Shown: in pieces, positions 1 through 12,150 of the stretch
Numbering within the stretch: position 1 is the stretch's first letter
Layout of the letters: each line of letters starts with the position of its first letter
NCBI RefSeq assembly: GCF_033568475.1
Contig: NC_133120.1
Span: forward strand, 97,358,151-97,422,150
Reading direction: 5' to 3'
DNA from: Henckelia pumila
Lineage: Eukaryota; Streptophyta; Magnoliopsida; Lamiales; Gesneriaceae
Length of the DNA stretch: 64,000 bases
Position numbers and translations under genes: made by a program
The notes under the pieces: generated by a model
Told to the model about the DNA's origin: nothing
The model's database searches: none
The model's input: the letters and a program-made list of their open reading frames with translations, nothing else

Positions 1-143
1 TGATTGATGGCACCTCCTATTTACTTTCTCCTCTTTTGCTTACGGCTCATTCAATAACCTTCATTTAAGTATGGTGGTTGAGAGGGCATTTAATAAGTTA
101 TTCACCATCTGATATAATTATAGATATATATATATATCTTCAG

Positions 144-609
144 GGAGAATAACACGGATACCAGAAGCTTGCCTGTTCCTCTTCCAAACATGTCTGCAGT
201 TTATAGTTCATCCTCCTCCAATTCTGTACCAGCGAACAACAAGAAGGAAGAACCGAAGGAAATCTTCAACGAGAAGGTTGAACCTATTGAAATCATTCTG
301 GTTTCAAGTGATTCATCAGATGATGAAGATGCAGAAGACGATAAAGATTTCTATGTAGATGAGTATATGAAAGTGGAGCTGGTGTCTTTGGAAGACGAAG
401 ACTCACTTGAGGATGAGGATAAAACTGATAGTGAATCAACAGACGAGGCCACCAACACAGCATCCAAACCATCACATATTGAATACCTCACTGTTTTTGA
501 TGATGACAAGTCTGGGAGCACCAAAGATACTGGTGGGAGCAAGAACAATGAAGTGGTGATCATTGAAGATTCGGGGAACTCTGACTCGCAGAATCCAAAG
601 AGCTGGTGA
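144..609 (+). CDS. 3'-terminal exon of an acidic, Ser/Asp/Glu-rich protein (partial)
   Basis: An open frame follows a pyrimidine-rich splice acceptor (AG at 142-143) and runs to TGA at 607-609. I read it as the last exon of a gene whose earlier exons lie left of the window. The roughly 155 residues are strongly acidic, with clusters such as SSDSSDDEDAEDD and SLEDEDSLEDEDK and many Ser/Thr. A Ser-rich patch (YSSSSSNSV) sits near the start, and no membrane segment or known domain is visible. Low complexity of this kind is common in nuclear or regulatory tails, but I do not recognise the family. An ATG at 190 could also start a short protein, but the splice acceptor makes a terminal exon more likely. 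Confidence 0.5.
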
Positions 610-1295
610 TCTTATTCCTCACTAGTCTTGCTTATGTGTGTCCAAATCATCAACTTCCTGTTTTGTTTTATAACATTGTAGGGTACATTTTAAGTTATAT
701 GCTTCATATGTATAAGCTATTTTGGTGACCGGACCTCGTATTTTGAAGACCATTTTTTATGATTTGGTCAGATCTATTATGGTCGAAAGATGTGTTAAAT
801 GCGCCATAAGTATAAGATAGGGTCTAACTGTTTTGGAGGTCCAATATGAAGCGTATATTTGTGTACGTAATGTTGCTACCTAATAGATGTGATTATATGT
901 GTATGAAGTCATTAAAAAAATATATAACTAAACGAGTAACATGATGCAAATGAGATCATGTCTTCTTATCAGTACATTCGCATCAAAATTTGAAGGCTAT
1001 TACTGGATAGTACATTACTTATATTTTAGGATTTTTAGATATAATTTTGCATTTATGAATCCTGTACCAGAGAGTACTGGTCAAGAATATATGTATGAGG
1101 CAATAAAAAAAAGAGTCAAGTACCAACTCTACCATCATCAGATATATTAAATTCTCAAAGGTATGTAATAAGACAAATATGAGGTCAAAATAATCTAGGC
1201 ATGTACAAGAGCATACCAATGTTATATATACTGTCCACGACAAAGTGACAACAATATGGTACATGCTGATCAACTATATACATAATATGACCCTA
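610..1295. other. 3' flank and intergenic, AT-rich
   Basis: This stretch probably holds the 3' UTR of the preceding gene and then AT-rich spacer. The short ORFs on either strand have no recognisable motif. I see no RNA gene or repeat unit here. Confidence 0.4.
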
Positions 1296-1522
1296 ATGCA
1301 ATCTTATACATAAACCTGGTGCAATTAGGTGCAGGGTGTCTTCAAAATTAGCCCTTACATAAACATACTGCATCCACCGTCCGGGGTCTTCAAAATGCAC
1401 AAAAAAACCCTTAATCTTCAGATCAACATCAAAAACCAGATAATGCAATCTTATACATAAGGTGCAGGGGGTCTTCAAAATGCACACTGTCCATGCACCC
1501 CTAAAATGCAATCTTATACATA
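1296..1522. repeat. Local repeat: 17-bp motif in three copies
   Basis: The motif ATGCAATCTTATACATA occurs exactly at 1296-1312, 1443-1459 and 1506-1522. Between the copies a second motif, GGGTCTTCAAAATGCAC with variants, recurs. This is a small degenerate repeat block near the 3' flank of the Harbinger element and could be part of that element's terminal region. Confidence 0.6.
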
Positions 1523-1631
1523 GAACTATTGTAATCAGGTGTCTAAGTGTACGTACATTGTGGTCTGCCTACGAAAACACAAAGACAACATGTTAGTGAA
1601 TTGGCATGAGTTAGAAGAAATGACTTTTATT

Positions 1632-2006
1632 TCAAATAACTACCTTAATAAGTGCTTCCCATATGTCGGTCGAAGCTTCAATTGTCTTTTCAGTATCATT
1701 CCATCCGACTCCACTTTTACTTAACATTCCCTCCAGAGCACCATAAAGCTTCTTCCACACGTGAACTTTTGAGTGAATATGTGGATTACCACGCAGATTT
1801 GCTTCGGGGAATACTGCTTTCAAATGATTTTCAAGAAAGCCTAGGTACCCTGGTCGAAATCCGTTATCGCTCTTCCAACCTTCCGTGGAAGCCTCTTTCA
1901 GTGCTTGTATCAGAACTTGTTCTTCACGTTCACTCCAAGTGCGTCTAGTCTTATCAGTTTTCCTACCCTTTCCTGCAGAGCTCTCTATAGTTGCTCCCCT
2001 TTCCAT
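1632..2006 (-). pseudogene. MYB/SANT-like protein of a PIF/Harbinger element
   Basis: This 124-residue ORF has the trihelix/MYB-like domain (Myb_DNA-bind_3) of Harbinger accessory proteins and plant L10-interacting MYB proteins. Landmarks are RRTWSEREEQVLIQAL near residue 22, GFRPGYLGFLENHL, then IHSKVHVWKKLYGALEGML and GVGWNDTEKTI. In Harbinger elements this DNA-binding protein works with the DDE transposase to bind element ends. It lies on the same strand as, and downstream of, the Harbinger transposase, as expected for the second gene of the element. The C-terminus stops early after EALIKVVI; a donor-like GTAGTT there suggests an intron, but I could not find the next exon. It is probably a truncated relic. 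Confidence 0.7.
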
Positions 2007-2259
2007 GAATTTGAACTTGTGGATGTTCTTGTCCTATTAGCAACTGAAATACAATCCAACGGTGAATTCATAGCAAAAATATGTTTGTATTAACAAACAC
2101 AGTTTATCTACAAAATATTGGTGAAACATAAAAAACAAATATGGAATTAGTGAATACAAACACTCCATACAAAGTAATTACATGGAAAAATGTTCAAGCT
2201 TAAAAGGAATTAGTAGCAATAGGTTCACACAACTTGACACTAACACGAGCAAAGTACAA

Positions 2260-2951
2260 CTAATTATTATTCCACATTGACAACGCTAGGTTCTCCCTCC
2301 ACATATCCCAAACATCCGATAATTCAAAGCTGTTGATGAAATCATCTTGTAACTCAGGGCCTGGACTGACAACCTCGTCGTTCAATTCCTCAATGGGATC
2401 ATCGGGCATTTCAGTCCTGACAAAGTTATGCAACAACATACAAGCCAATATGATTCTGTTTTGTGTTTTCAACGGATAGAAAGAGGGGCTTCGTAGTATG
2501 GCCCAGCGTTTTTTAAGCAAACCGAAGGCTCTTTCAATCACGTTTCGAGCTTGAGAGTGTCTCCAGTTGAATAACTCCTTATAATTTTGGGGTCCAATTG
2601 CACGATTTCCCCAAGCATCCCTATGATAACGTACTCGCCTGTAAGGAGTCAGAAATCCCTCGACGTTGGCGTATCCATTGTCACATAGATAATAACAACC
2701 TAAAAACGAGAAAAAAAATTACTATCTCCAAAAAAAAATGCATATAGAGAACACATTTTCAGATCCAACCAATAATTCCAAATATTAGTATATGAAAGTA
2801 TCGTATTCATAAAAAGATCAAAATGTGAAGAACCTCTGGGAACTTTAAATATATCGTCACTAGTCAAGGCATCGTGAAGCACTCTGGAATCTGCTGCAGA
2901 ACCCTCCTAACCAGTAAGTGCATATATGAACTTCATGTCACGGTCGCAAAC
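2260..2951 (-). pseudogene. PIF/Harbinger DDE transposase, 3' half
   Basis: This is the C-terminal half of a HARBI1-like DDE_Tnp_4 transposase. One exon, 2699-2260, has CYYLCDNGYANVEGFLTPYR and then the catalytic Glu in IERAFGLLKKRW, ending MWNNN before its stop. The upstream exon (2951-2834) has CDRDMKF and the second catalytic Asp in AADSRV. An intron at 2833-2700 (GT-AG on the minus strand) joins them. A TAG at 2909-2907 replaces the expected Trp just before EGSAADS, so the gene is dead. The 5' half continues at 12151-13008; a Gypsy element separates the two with duplication CAAAC. Confidence 0.85.
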
Positions 2952-4976
2952 TGTAACACCCGGAATTATTTAATTTTAATTCGAGAATAATTAATTTGAG
3001 AATAATTGGAGTTTTGATTTAAATTCTAATATTCTTAAATTGATTAGGATTGAAATTGAATGAATTGAGAAATTGAGGACCAAATTGCAATTTTGGAAGA
3101 CTTGAGGGGCCTAAGTGAAATTATTGGAAAATTGTTGGGACACTTGTTATTATTCTAAGTTTTCACGTGTGATTCAATTCATTCCATCAGAAAAGTAGAA
3201 GGAGGAACCGAGAGCAAGAACAAAGAAACCCCAAGTTCATTCCTAAACTTCAAATTGCAATATCTTGAGTTTCGGGTATCCGATTTCGATTCCGAAAGAT
3301 GTTCTGGAATCCTTGCAAGAAGACCTTCGAATTTATGTAAGTTTTCTCTTAGTTCATTATGATTTGGGAATTCTAAAATTACAGAGATCAGAATTGTGTA
3401 TGAATTGTTGTTATTGAACTTCTATGTTGTGTTTCGTTGAAGTTGGGTTGAAGATGGTTGTTGTATCCATTTCGTATGAATTCTCAGCAAGTATTGCAAC
3501 GTTTCTATTCTATATTCTGCTGGTTTTGATTGAAATTCAGCTGGTATCATTGTAGAAGGGTTATACATGAGTTTTGGGTTTGCCGACTTTAACCGTTACG
3601 CCGTCGAACTTATGATTTGAGGCTGTTTTGCTATTGATCTTGGACTAAGATATTGTTGGGTTGTAGCTAATGATTACTTGGTTTATATGCTATGATTTCA
3701 GTTCATAAACAGGGCACTTCAACTCAATAATCTCGACTTCGAAACCAATAAAAAAAACAAGGTTGGTAGCTTTTTGCCTTGAAGTTTGGTTGAAGTTTGA
3801 GCAGATTTTGAGATTGGTTGGTGATTGTATTGTACAAATTTTGACAAGCTAGAAGACATCTTAAACATATCATTTGTAAGGTAAAAGTGGACTACTAATT
3901 GAATGAGATTATAACTCGAGATGGTTTGTATCGAGTTCCCTAAATCACATACTTATTTGCTTACTTGCTTTTATATGCTCTTCTATGAATTGTTGAATGA
4001 GTCTTTGATGTTAATGAATGCTTTTATGATGATATATGTTGCATTCATCTTGCAAGACTTATTCTTTGATTTTGAAATGAACGAAAACGTTCAAATAGAC
4101 GATTTGAGGGATTATATATGTACGGCCTGGGTGGTTGACTTAGCCTAGCATCTGATTTACATATATAATGGCTTCAAAGTCTAGAGAAGCAAGATAAGTA
4201 GCCCTACCTCGATCGGGAGAGTCGGTGGTTAGTTATGATATCTTCTTCTCGGGATCCCAAACGATGAACTAGAGAACCTTGTTTTAAAACATGCATTGTA
4301 GTTATTTTTATATCATGAATTTGATATATGCTTTGCTATGCATGTTTAGTTGCTTTTACTGGGAAATATATTTTTCACCGGAGTTATCCGGCTATTGTTG
4401 TGTTGTATGTGTCATGGCAATAGGTGGGAGTGGAACAGGGCAAAGACGGGCTTGATGAATCAAGACGTGAGAGATTAGAGTGTTGATCCGGTATAGATGT
4501 CAAGTTGCTGTCATTTTATGTTAAGAACAAGAATTGGAGTTGTTAGTTTTTAGACTTGAACTTGTATTTAGAGTGTATGATAATTTAGCTTGTATAACAC
4601 TTGATCTTGATGTGTTTACTCTAGTAATGATATGTTTAAGTTCTTGATTTAGTCTTGCTAATGACTCCTCTACCTTGTTTGATGATAATTCTTGGTCTTA
4701 GAAAGGTTGGAACAAATCTAGATAGCTTGGACAGCAGCTGTGGGTGTGCAGCATTTTTTTCTGGCCGTTTGGCCTGCGCACGGGCGAGCCCTTGCTCGCG
4801 CGCGCGCAGACCAAGCCCAAGGGGGCTCTGTCCCATTGAGCTGCGCACGCGCGAGGGGCGAACCCCGCGCGTAGGTCATTTTAAAAAAAAAAAAAAAATT
4901 TTTTAGCTTGATTTCTTTAGCTTTAATTCATTGCATTGAGTTAATATTTTGATTGAGAGAAAATCAGGTCGTCACA
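2952..4976 (+). repeat. 5' LTR of Gypsy element 1
   Basis: About 2,025 bp, running from TGTAACACCC to GTCACA, and matching 10121-12150 over its whole length. Small open frames inside it (for example 3921-4148) recur in the other LTR and are LTR sequence, not genes. Near its 3' end is an unusually GC- and CpG-rich patch (4755-4875) containing GCTCGCGCGCGCGCAG. Confidence 0.93.
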
Positions 4977-4981
4977 ACAGG

Positions 4982-4993
4982 TGGTATCAAAGC
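4982..4993 (+). promoter_or_regulatory. Primer binding site, Gypsy element 1
   Basis: TGGTATCAAAGC lies 5 bases after the LTR. It matches the complement of the 3' end of initiator tRNA-Met (TGGTATCAGAGC) with one mismatch, and would prime minus-strand DNA synthesis. Confidence 0.85.
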
Positions 4994-5416
4994 GAGAAAA
5001 TTCTTGACTGAGTTAGTTAGCGAGTGGGGTAGATCGAGTCATCTTTCCTTGCTTGCTTATTTTATCATGCTATGATTTAATTACATGATTGAATTACATG
5101 TTGTAAATGCTAGCATGGTTTACTTTCCAGTATTTTATTACATGATGTTGTATTTATTTTATTTGAAAGTATGATTTATGATGGTTAAAGACGCATGCTT
5201 ACTGGAATATCTGGAATGATTAGAGGTATGTGTTCTGATGAATAATGATATGCTATTTGATTATCTGAATGGATTGGAAGCATGTCTTGTTCAGTACTTC
5301 GATTATTTTTTTTAAAGATTGAATCAGAAATGAGTCTTGATCAGAGGTAAGATGATCAGAGGAGGACTGAGATAGATTTGATGATTGTGGTATTCTAACC
5401 CTTTTGATAATCAGAT

Positions 5417-8400
5417 ATGTCTCGAAGACCAGGACGACCTCCTCTTAGACCACGGGTTCCTACTCCTATACCAGAGCAGACAGTTCATACTCCTCTGCCG
5501 GAACAGACAGTGGTAACACCGATAGTACCTCAAGCTGCAGTCCCGAGCAATGAACATGGAAGTACTTCACGAGATATGACAGATATGACTGCCAATCCGA
5601 TGGAAACATTATTGAAAAGATTTCAATCATACCATCCGCCTACTCTAAACGGTACTGAAAATGCAGTTGTATGTGAAGGATGGCTCGATGACATGGAGAT
5701 GTTGTTTGATTCGCTTGATTATGGTGATGAGCGGAGAGTTAGATTAATTGGACATTAGTTGCATGAGTTTGCGAAGAGCTGGTGGTCCACGACCAAGAAA
5801 TCTTTGGAGCGTAGAGGAACTGTACTGACGTGGAATGTCTTCAAAACTGAGTTTTACCAACGCTTCTTTCTAGTGTCTTACCGCAAAGATAAAGGTGCAG
5901 AATTTGCGAACCTGAAGCAGGAAAACTTAAATATTGAAGATTATGTTGCAAAATTTACTACATTGCTACGTTTTGCTCCACATGTTGCTGATAGTAATGA
6001 GGCTATGGCTAATCAGTTCATTAATGGACTGACTCCGGAGGTCTTTAATTTGGTGAACACAAGGCGACCGAATAATTTTGCTAATGCTTTGAACAGTGCC
6101 AAAGGAGCGAAAGCTAGTTTGATACAACAGCGATGAGCTTCGTATATCGCTCAGCCTCCGAGACAGTCACAAACCTCAGCTCCCATTTCGCAACAACCTC
6201 CTCGATTTGAAAGTGGTGGTAGTAGCAGTGGCAAGAAAGGATATTTGCAAGCTCGAGGGAAACAGTTTAAAAAGTCAGGGAGCAGTTCTTCGAGTTCCAG
6301 TGGCATGAAACAGGAGACAGGAGTGTTTTGTAACAGTTGTGGTGGAGGTCATCCAACCGATCAGTGCCGAGGTGTATCTGGGAGGTGACATATATGCCAT
6401 CAGACTGGCCATTTTGCGAGGGTGTGTCCTCAGAGAGGTTTTGGACAGTCACGAGGTGCAGAGTCATTATGATCAGTGGCTCAACCTGCGAGGCAAGCCT
6501 CTTCTGTTCATTCCTTTCAACCACCACATCCACAGCAACAGCCAAGGCCAGGAGGAAGTCAGACAGGCAGTCAGCCACAGAGACAACATGCTCATGTCTT
6601 TGCACTGATGGAGGAACAGGCACAGGGAACACCAGATGATGTGATTGCAGGTAACTGTTCTATTTGTGGTTATCCTGCATATGTGTTGATAGATACAGGT
6701 GCATCCCATACGTTTATCTATACACGATTTGCATCCTTACATGCTTTGCCTGTTGAATTATTACCTGCTATAGTATCTGTTTCTTCTCCTTTGGGAAAAG
6801 GTCTTATATCTATTCAGACAGTTAAGAATTTTTTGTTACAGTATGACGGTAATGAGATAGAGATAGATTGTTTTGTGCTTGGTTTGTCTGATTTTGATTG
6901 CATTATCGGGATTGATATGCTAAACAAGTACATAGCTACCGTAGATTGTTTCCAAAAGATAGTGAGGTTCAGACCTGAGATGGTTGGAGAATGGAAATTC
7001 TATGGTAAGGGTTCTCGTGCTAAGATTCCTCTGATATCTGTATTATCAATGACTCGAATTTTGCAGAAAGGAGCAGAGGGATTTATTGTTTATACAGTTG
7101 ATGTTCTGAAAACTAGCCCGAACCTGGCTGACTTGCCAGTGGTTAGTGAATTTGCGGATGTTTTCCCTGATGAGATTCCAGGACTACCTCCGTATCGTGA
7201 GATTGATTTCAACATAGAACTGATGACAGGTACTGCACCGATTTCTAAAGCACCTTATCGAATGGCACCAGTGGAATTGAAAGAGTTGAAAGATCAGTTG
7301 GAAGATTTACTGGCCAAGGGATACATTCGACCCAGTGTTTCTCCTTGGGGTGCTCCAGTATTATTTGTTTGAAAGAAAGAAGGTTCAATGAGATTGTGCA
7401 TCGACTACCGGCAACTGAACAAGGCAACGGTAAAGAACAAATACCCTTTGCCTCGTATTGATGATTTATTTGACTAGTTGCAGGGTTCTTCTGTGTATTC
7501 CAAGATCGATCTGAGATCTGGATACCATCAGCTGAGAGTTCGAGATTTTGATATTCCGAAAACTGCATTCAGAACCAGGTATGGCCACTATGAGTTTATA
7601 GTTATGCCGTTTGGTCTGACGAATGCTCCAGCAGTGTTTATGGCTTTGATGAACCGTGTGTTTCAGAAATATCTTGATGACTTCGTTATAATATTTATTG
7701 ATGATATTCTGATATATTCGAAAAATTTGATTGAACATTCTGAGCATTTGAGAACTGTGTTGAAGACTCTGAGATCTGAGAAACTGTATGCTAAATTGTC
7801 AAAATATGAGTTTTGGCTGAAACAGGTTGTTTTTCTTGGACATATTGTATCCGGAGATGGTATAGCTGTTGATCCAAGTAAAGTCGAGGCAGTGATCAGT
7901 TGGTCGAGACCAACATCTGTTCCTGAGATACGTAGTTTCATGGGTTTGGCTGGGTATTATCGCCGGTTCATTAAAGATTTTTCTAGTATTGCGAAACCGA
8001 TTACTCAGTTAACTCAGAAGAATGCTCCATTTATCTGGTCTGAAGCTTGTGAATCCAGTTTTCTTGAGTTGAAAAAACGATTGACCAGTGCACCAGTCTT
8101 GACGATTCCTTCAGGTACTGGTGGTTTCACTGTTTATTGTGATGCATCTCATTGAGGCTTAGGATGTATATTGATGCAGCGAGGGCATGTGATTGCTTAT
8201 GCCTCGAGACAGCTGAAGCCTCACGAGACCAGATACCCGATTCATGATCTTGAATTGGCCGCCATTGTATTTGCTTTGAAGATTTGGCGACATTATCTGT
8301 ACGGGGAACAGTTTGAGATTTATTCTGATCACAAGAGTCTGAAATATTTGTTTTCACAGTCAGAACTGAATATGAGACAGCGGAGATGGCTTGATTTGCT

Positions 8401-10024
8401 TAAAGATTTTGATTGTGAGATTAAATACTATCCGGGGAAATCGAATGCAGCAGCTGATGCATTGAGTCGAAAGGTATGTTCTTTATCTCTATCGACGATT
8501 GGTGTATCCCATTTGATTGAAGACTGTTGTCTTTCTGGTTTAGTATTTGATATGAATTATCAGCCTCTGCGACTTTATCAAATTCAAGTTGAACCAGAGT
8601 TACTTTTGAGAATTAAAGAAGCTCAGAAACTTGATCAGAATGTGCAGAATTCGATTGAGAAAGTCTGATCAGGGCATGTGTCTGAATACCAGGTTCGAGA
8701 TGATCTTTTGTATGTAAACAATTGCCTTGTAGTGCCTGATATTTCTGATGTGCAACAACAACTACTGAAAGAGGCTCATTGTAGTCGTTATAGTATTCAT
8801 CCGGGAGGTAGGAAGATGTATAACGATTTGAAGACTCGATATTGGTGGAAACCAATGAAGTCCGATATCACTGATTTTGTGTCTCGATGTCTGAATTGCC
8901 AACAGGTGAAGGCTGAGAGGAAGAAACCGCCAGGTTTGTTACAGAGTTTATCAGTGCCGAAATGGAAATGAGATCATATTTCCATGGACTTCGTGACGAA
9001 GTTACCTCGATCTTCTAGAGGTTGCGATGCTATCTGGGTGATTATCGACAGATTGACGAAATCAGCGTGTTTTATTCCTTATCGTATGACATATAGACAC
9101 GATCAGATGACAGAGCTTTATGTCTGATAAGTTGTCAGATTGCATGGAGTGCCGAAGTCTATTGTATCAGATCGTGATCCTCGATTTACATCTCACTTCT
9201 GGCACAGTTTACAGAGTGCTTTGGGTACTCAGTTACATTTGAGCACAACCTATCATCCACAGACGGACGGACAATATGAGCGTACCATTCAGACATTGAA
9301 GGATATGTTGAGAGCTGTAGTGCTTGATTTTGGCACGAGTTGGCAAGATTCATTACCTCTTTGTGAATTCTCGTACAACAACAGCTATCAATCGAGTATT
9401 GAGATGGCTCCGTTTGAAGCTCTGTATGGTAGAAAGTGTCGATCACCACTTTTCTGGGATGATATTTCAGAGGTATCTGACATTGGACCTGACATGATTC
9501 GAGATATGACTGAACAAGTAAAGATTATTCAGAAGAGAATGAAGACAACACAAGATAGACAAACGAATTATGCCAATATCCGACGTCGACCTTTGTCTTT
9601 TGAACAAGGGGATAGAGTGTTTCTAAAGATTTCTCCATTCAGAGGCACTGTACGATTTGGCAAGCGAGGGAAGTTGTCTCCACGTTATATTGGTCCGTAT
9701 GAGATTCTGGAGAGAATAGGAAATCTTGCCTATCGATTAGCTTTGCCTCCATCTTTGTCTGGAATACATGATGTCTTTCATGTATCGATGCTTCGAAAAT
9801 ACCTTGCTGATGAATCTCATGTGCTTCAACCAGATGAGGCTGAACTCGACGAGACTTTGAGTTATTTTGAAAAGCCAATTCAGATCCTTGATCGTAAGGA
9901 GAAGCAACTTCGAATGAAGACTATTCCGCTTGTGAAAGTCCAGTGGAGTCGTCATGGTATTGAAGAAGCTACTTGGGAGACAGAATCAGATATGAGGCAA
10001 CGATTTCCAGAGATGTTTCAATGA
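5417..10024 (+). pseudogene. Gypsy element 1 gag-pol polyprotein with 11 in-frame stops
   Basis: One reading frame of 1,536 codons runs from ATG 5417 to TGA 10022. In order it holds gag (from MSRRPGRPP), a zinc knuckle around 6330-6420, aspartic protease (LIDTGASHTF), RT ([14 protein letters not shown], then [10 protein letters not shown]), RNase H ([14 protein letters not shown]), integrase (HHCC region around 8780-8905, [17 protein letters not shown]) and a chromodomain-like tail ([14 protein letters not shown]). Stops interrupt at 5756, 6134, 6386, 6470, 7370, 7475, 8153, 8666, 8969, 9125 and 9128, with no frameshift. Most fit C-to-T changes (CGA to TGA, CAG to TAG, TGG to TGA). The stop at 6386 falls where a zinc-knuckle Cys is expected. 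The element is coding-dead. Confidence 0.92.
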
Positions 10025-10107
10025 TGTGAGTGCTCCTTCAGTTTTTTGTTATATGATATATCTTGTGTGCTATTATACTTGAGATTTCGAGGACGAAATC
10101 GTGTCTT

Positions 10108-10120
10108 AGTGGGGGAGAAT
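10108..10120 (+). promoter_or_regulatory. Polypurine tract, Gypsy element 1
   Basis: AGTGGGGGAGAAT lies directly before the right LTR, where plus-strand DNA synthesis would be primed. Confidence 0.75.
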
Positions 10121-12150
10121 TGTAACACCCGAAATTATTTAATTTTAATCAGAAAATAATTAATTTGAGAATAATTGGAGTTTTGATTTAAATTCTAATA
10201 TTCTTAAATTGATTAGGATTGAAATTGAATGAATTGAGAAATTGAGGACCAAATTGCAATTTTGGAAGACTTGAGGGGCTTAAGTGTAATTATTGGAAAA
10301 TTGTTGGGACACTTGTTATTATTATAAGTTTTCACGTGTGATTCAATTCATTCCATCAGAAAAGTATAAGGAGGAACCGAGAGCAAGAACAAAGAAACCC
10401 CAAGTTCATTCCTAAACTTCAAATTGCAATATCTTGAGTTTCGGGTATCCGATTTTGATTACGAAAGATGTTCTGAAATCCTTGCAAGAAGACCTTCGAA
10501 TTGATGTAAGTTTTCTCTTAGTTCATTATGATTTGGGAATTCGAAAATTACAGAGATCAGAATTGTGTATGAATTGTTGTTATTGAACTTCTATGTTGTG
10601 TTTTGTTGAAGTTGGGTTGAAGATGGTTGTTGTATCCATTTTGTATGAATTCTCAGCAAGTATTGCAACGTTTCTATTCTATATTCTGCTGGTTTTGATT
10701 GAAATTCAGCTGGTATCATTGTAGAAGGGTTATACTTGAGTTTCGGGATTGCCGACTTTAACTGTTACGCCATCGAACTTATGATTTGAGGCTGTTTTGC
10801 TATTGTATCTTGGACTAAGATGTTGTTGGGTTGTAGCTAATGATTACTTGGTTTATATGTTGTGATTTCAGTTCATAAACAGGGCACTTCAACTCAATAA
10901 TCTCGACTTCAAAATCGATAAAAGAAAGAACAAGGTTGGTAGCTTTTTGCCTTGAAGTTTGGTTGAAGTTTGAGCAGATTTTGAGATTGGTTGGTGATTG
11001 TATTGTACATATTTTGACAAGCTAGAAGACATCTTAAACATCTCATTTGTAAGGTAAAAGTGAACTACTAATTGAATGGGATTATAACTCGAGATGGTTT
11101 GTATCGAGTTCCCTAAATCACATACTTATTTGCTTACTTGCTTTTATATGCTCTTCTATGAATTGTTGAATGAGTTTTTGAAATTAATGAATGCTTTTAT
11201 GATGATATATGTTGCATTCATCTTGCAAGACTTATTTTTTGATTTTGAAATGAACGAAAACGTTCGAATAGACGATTTGAGGGATTATATATGTACGGCC
11301 TGGGTGGTTGACTTAGCCTAGCGTCTGATTTACATATATAATGGCTTCAAAATCTAGAGAAGCAAGATAAGTAGCCCCACCTCGATCGGGAGAGTCGGTG
11401 GTTAGTTATGATATCTTCTTCTCGGGATCCCAAACGATGAACTAGAGAACCTTGTTTTAAAACATGCATTGTAGTTATTTTTATATCATGAATTTGATAT
11501 ATGCTTTGCTATGCATGTTTAGTTGCTTTTACTGGGAAATATATTTCTCACCGGAGTTATCCGGCTATTGTTGTGTTGTATGTGTCATGGCAATAGGTGG
11601 GAGTGGAATAGGGCAAAGACGGGCTTGATGAATCAAGACGTGAGAGATTAGAGTGATGATCCGGTATAGATGTCAAGTTGCTGTCATTTTATGTTAAGAA
11701 CAAGAATTGGAGTAGTTAGTTTTTAGACTTGAACTTGTATTTAGAGTGTATGATAATTTAGCTTGTATAACACTTGATCTTGATGTGTTTACTCTAGTAA
11801 TGATATGTTGAAGTTCTTGATTTAGTCTTGCTAATGACTCCTCTACCTTGTTTGATGATAATTCTTGGTCTTAGAAAGGTTGGAACAAATCTAGATAGCT
11901 TGGACAGCAGCTGTGGGTGTGCAGCATTTTTTTCTGGTCGTTTGGCCTGCGCACGGGCGAGCCCTTGCTCGCGCGCGCACAGGCCAAGCCCAAGGGGGCT
12001 CTGTCCCATTGAGTTGTGCACGCGCGAGGGGCGAACCCCGCGCGCGCAGGTCATTTAAAAAAAAAAAAATTTTAGCTTGATTTCTTTAGCTTTAATTCAT
12101 GAGCATTGAGTTAATATTTTGATTGAGAGATTAAGAACCGGGTCGTCACA
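10121..12150 (+). repeat. 3' LTR of Gypsy element 1
   Basis: About 2,030 bp, matching the left LTR with scattered substitutions and small indels. It ends GTCGTCACA and is followed by the duplicated target CAAAC at 12151. The GC-rich patch recurs at about 11930-12050. Confidence 0.93.

Larger units (their letters stand above)
2952..12150 (+). mobile_element. Ty3/Gypsy chromovirus (Tekay-like), full length, decayed
   Basis: This is a complete LTR retrotransposon of 9,199 bp. LTRs of about 2.03 kb begin TGTAACACCC and end GTCGTCACA. A primer site for initiator tRNA-Met follows the left LTR and a polypurine tract precedes the right one. The 5-bp duplication CAAAC (2947-2951 and 12151-12155) flanks it and marks insertion into a Harbinger transposase exon. 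Gene order protease, RT, RNase H, integrase, then a C-terminal chromodomain-like module makes it Ty3/Gypsy; the chromodomain-like tail suggests the Tekay/Del group. The LTRs differ by a few percent by eye, so it is not recent. Confidence 0.93.

Noticed and set aside
3921-4148. 75-residue ORF, repeated at 11094-11321
   Set aside because: Both copies lie at the same place in the two LTRs of Gypsy element 1; no protein motif.
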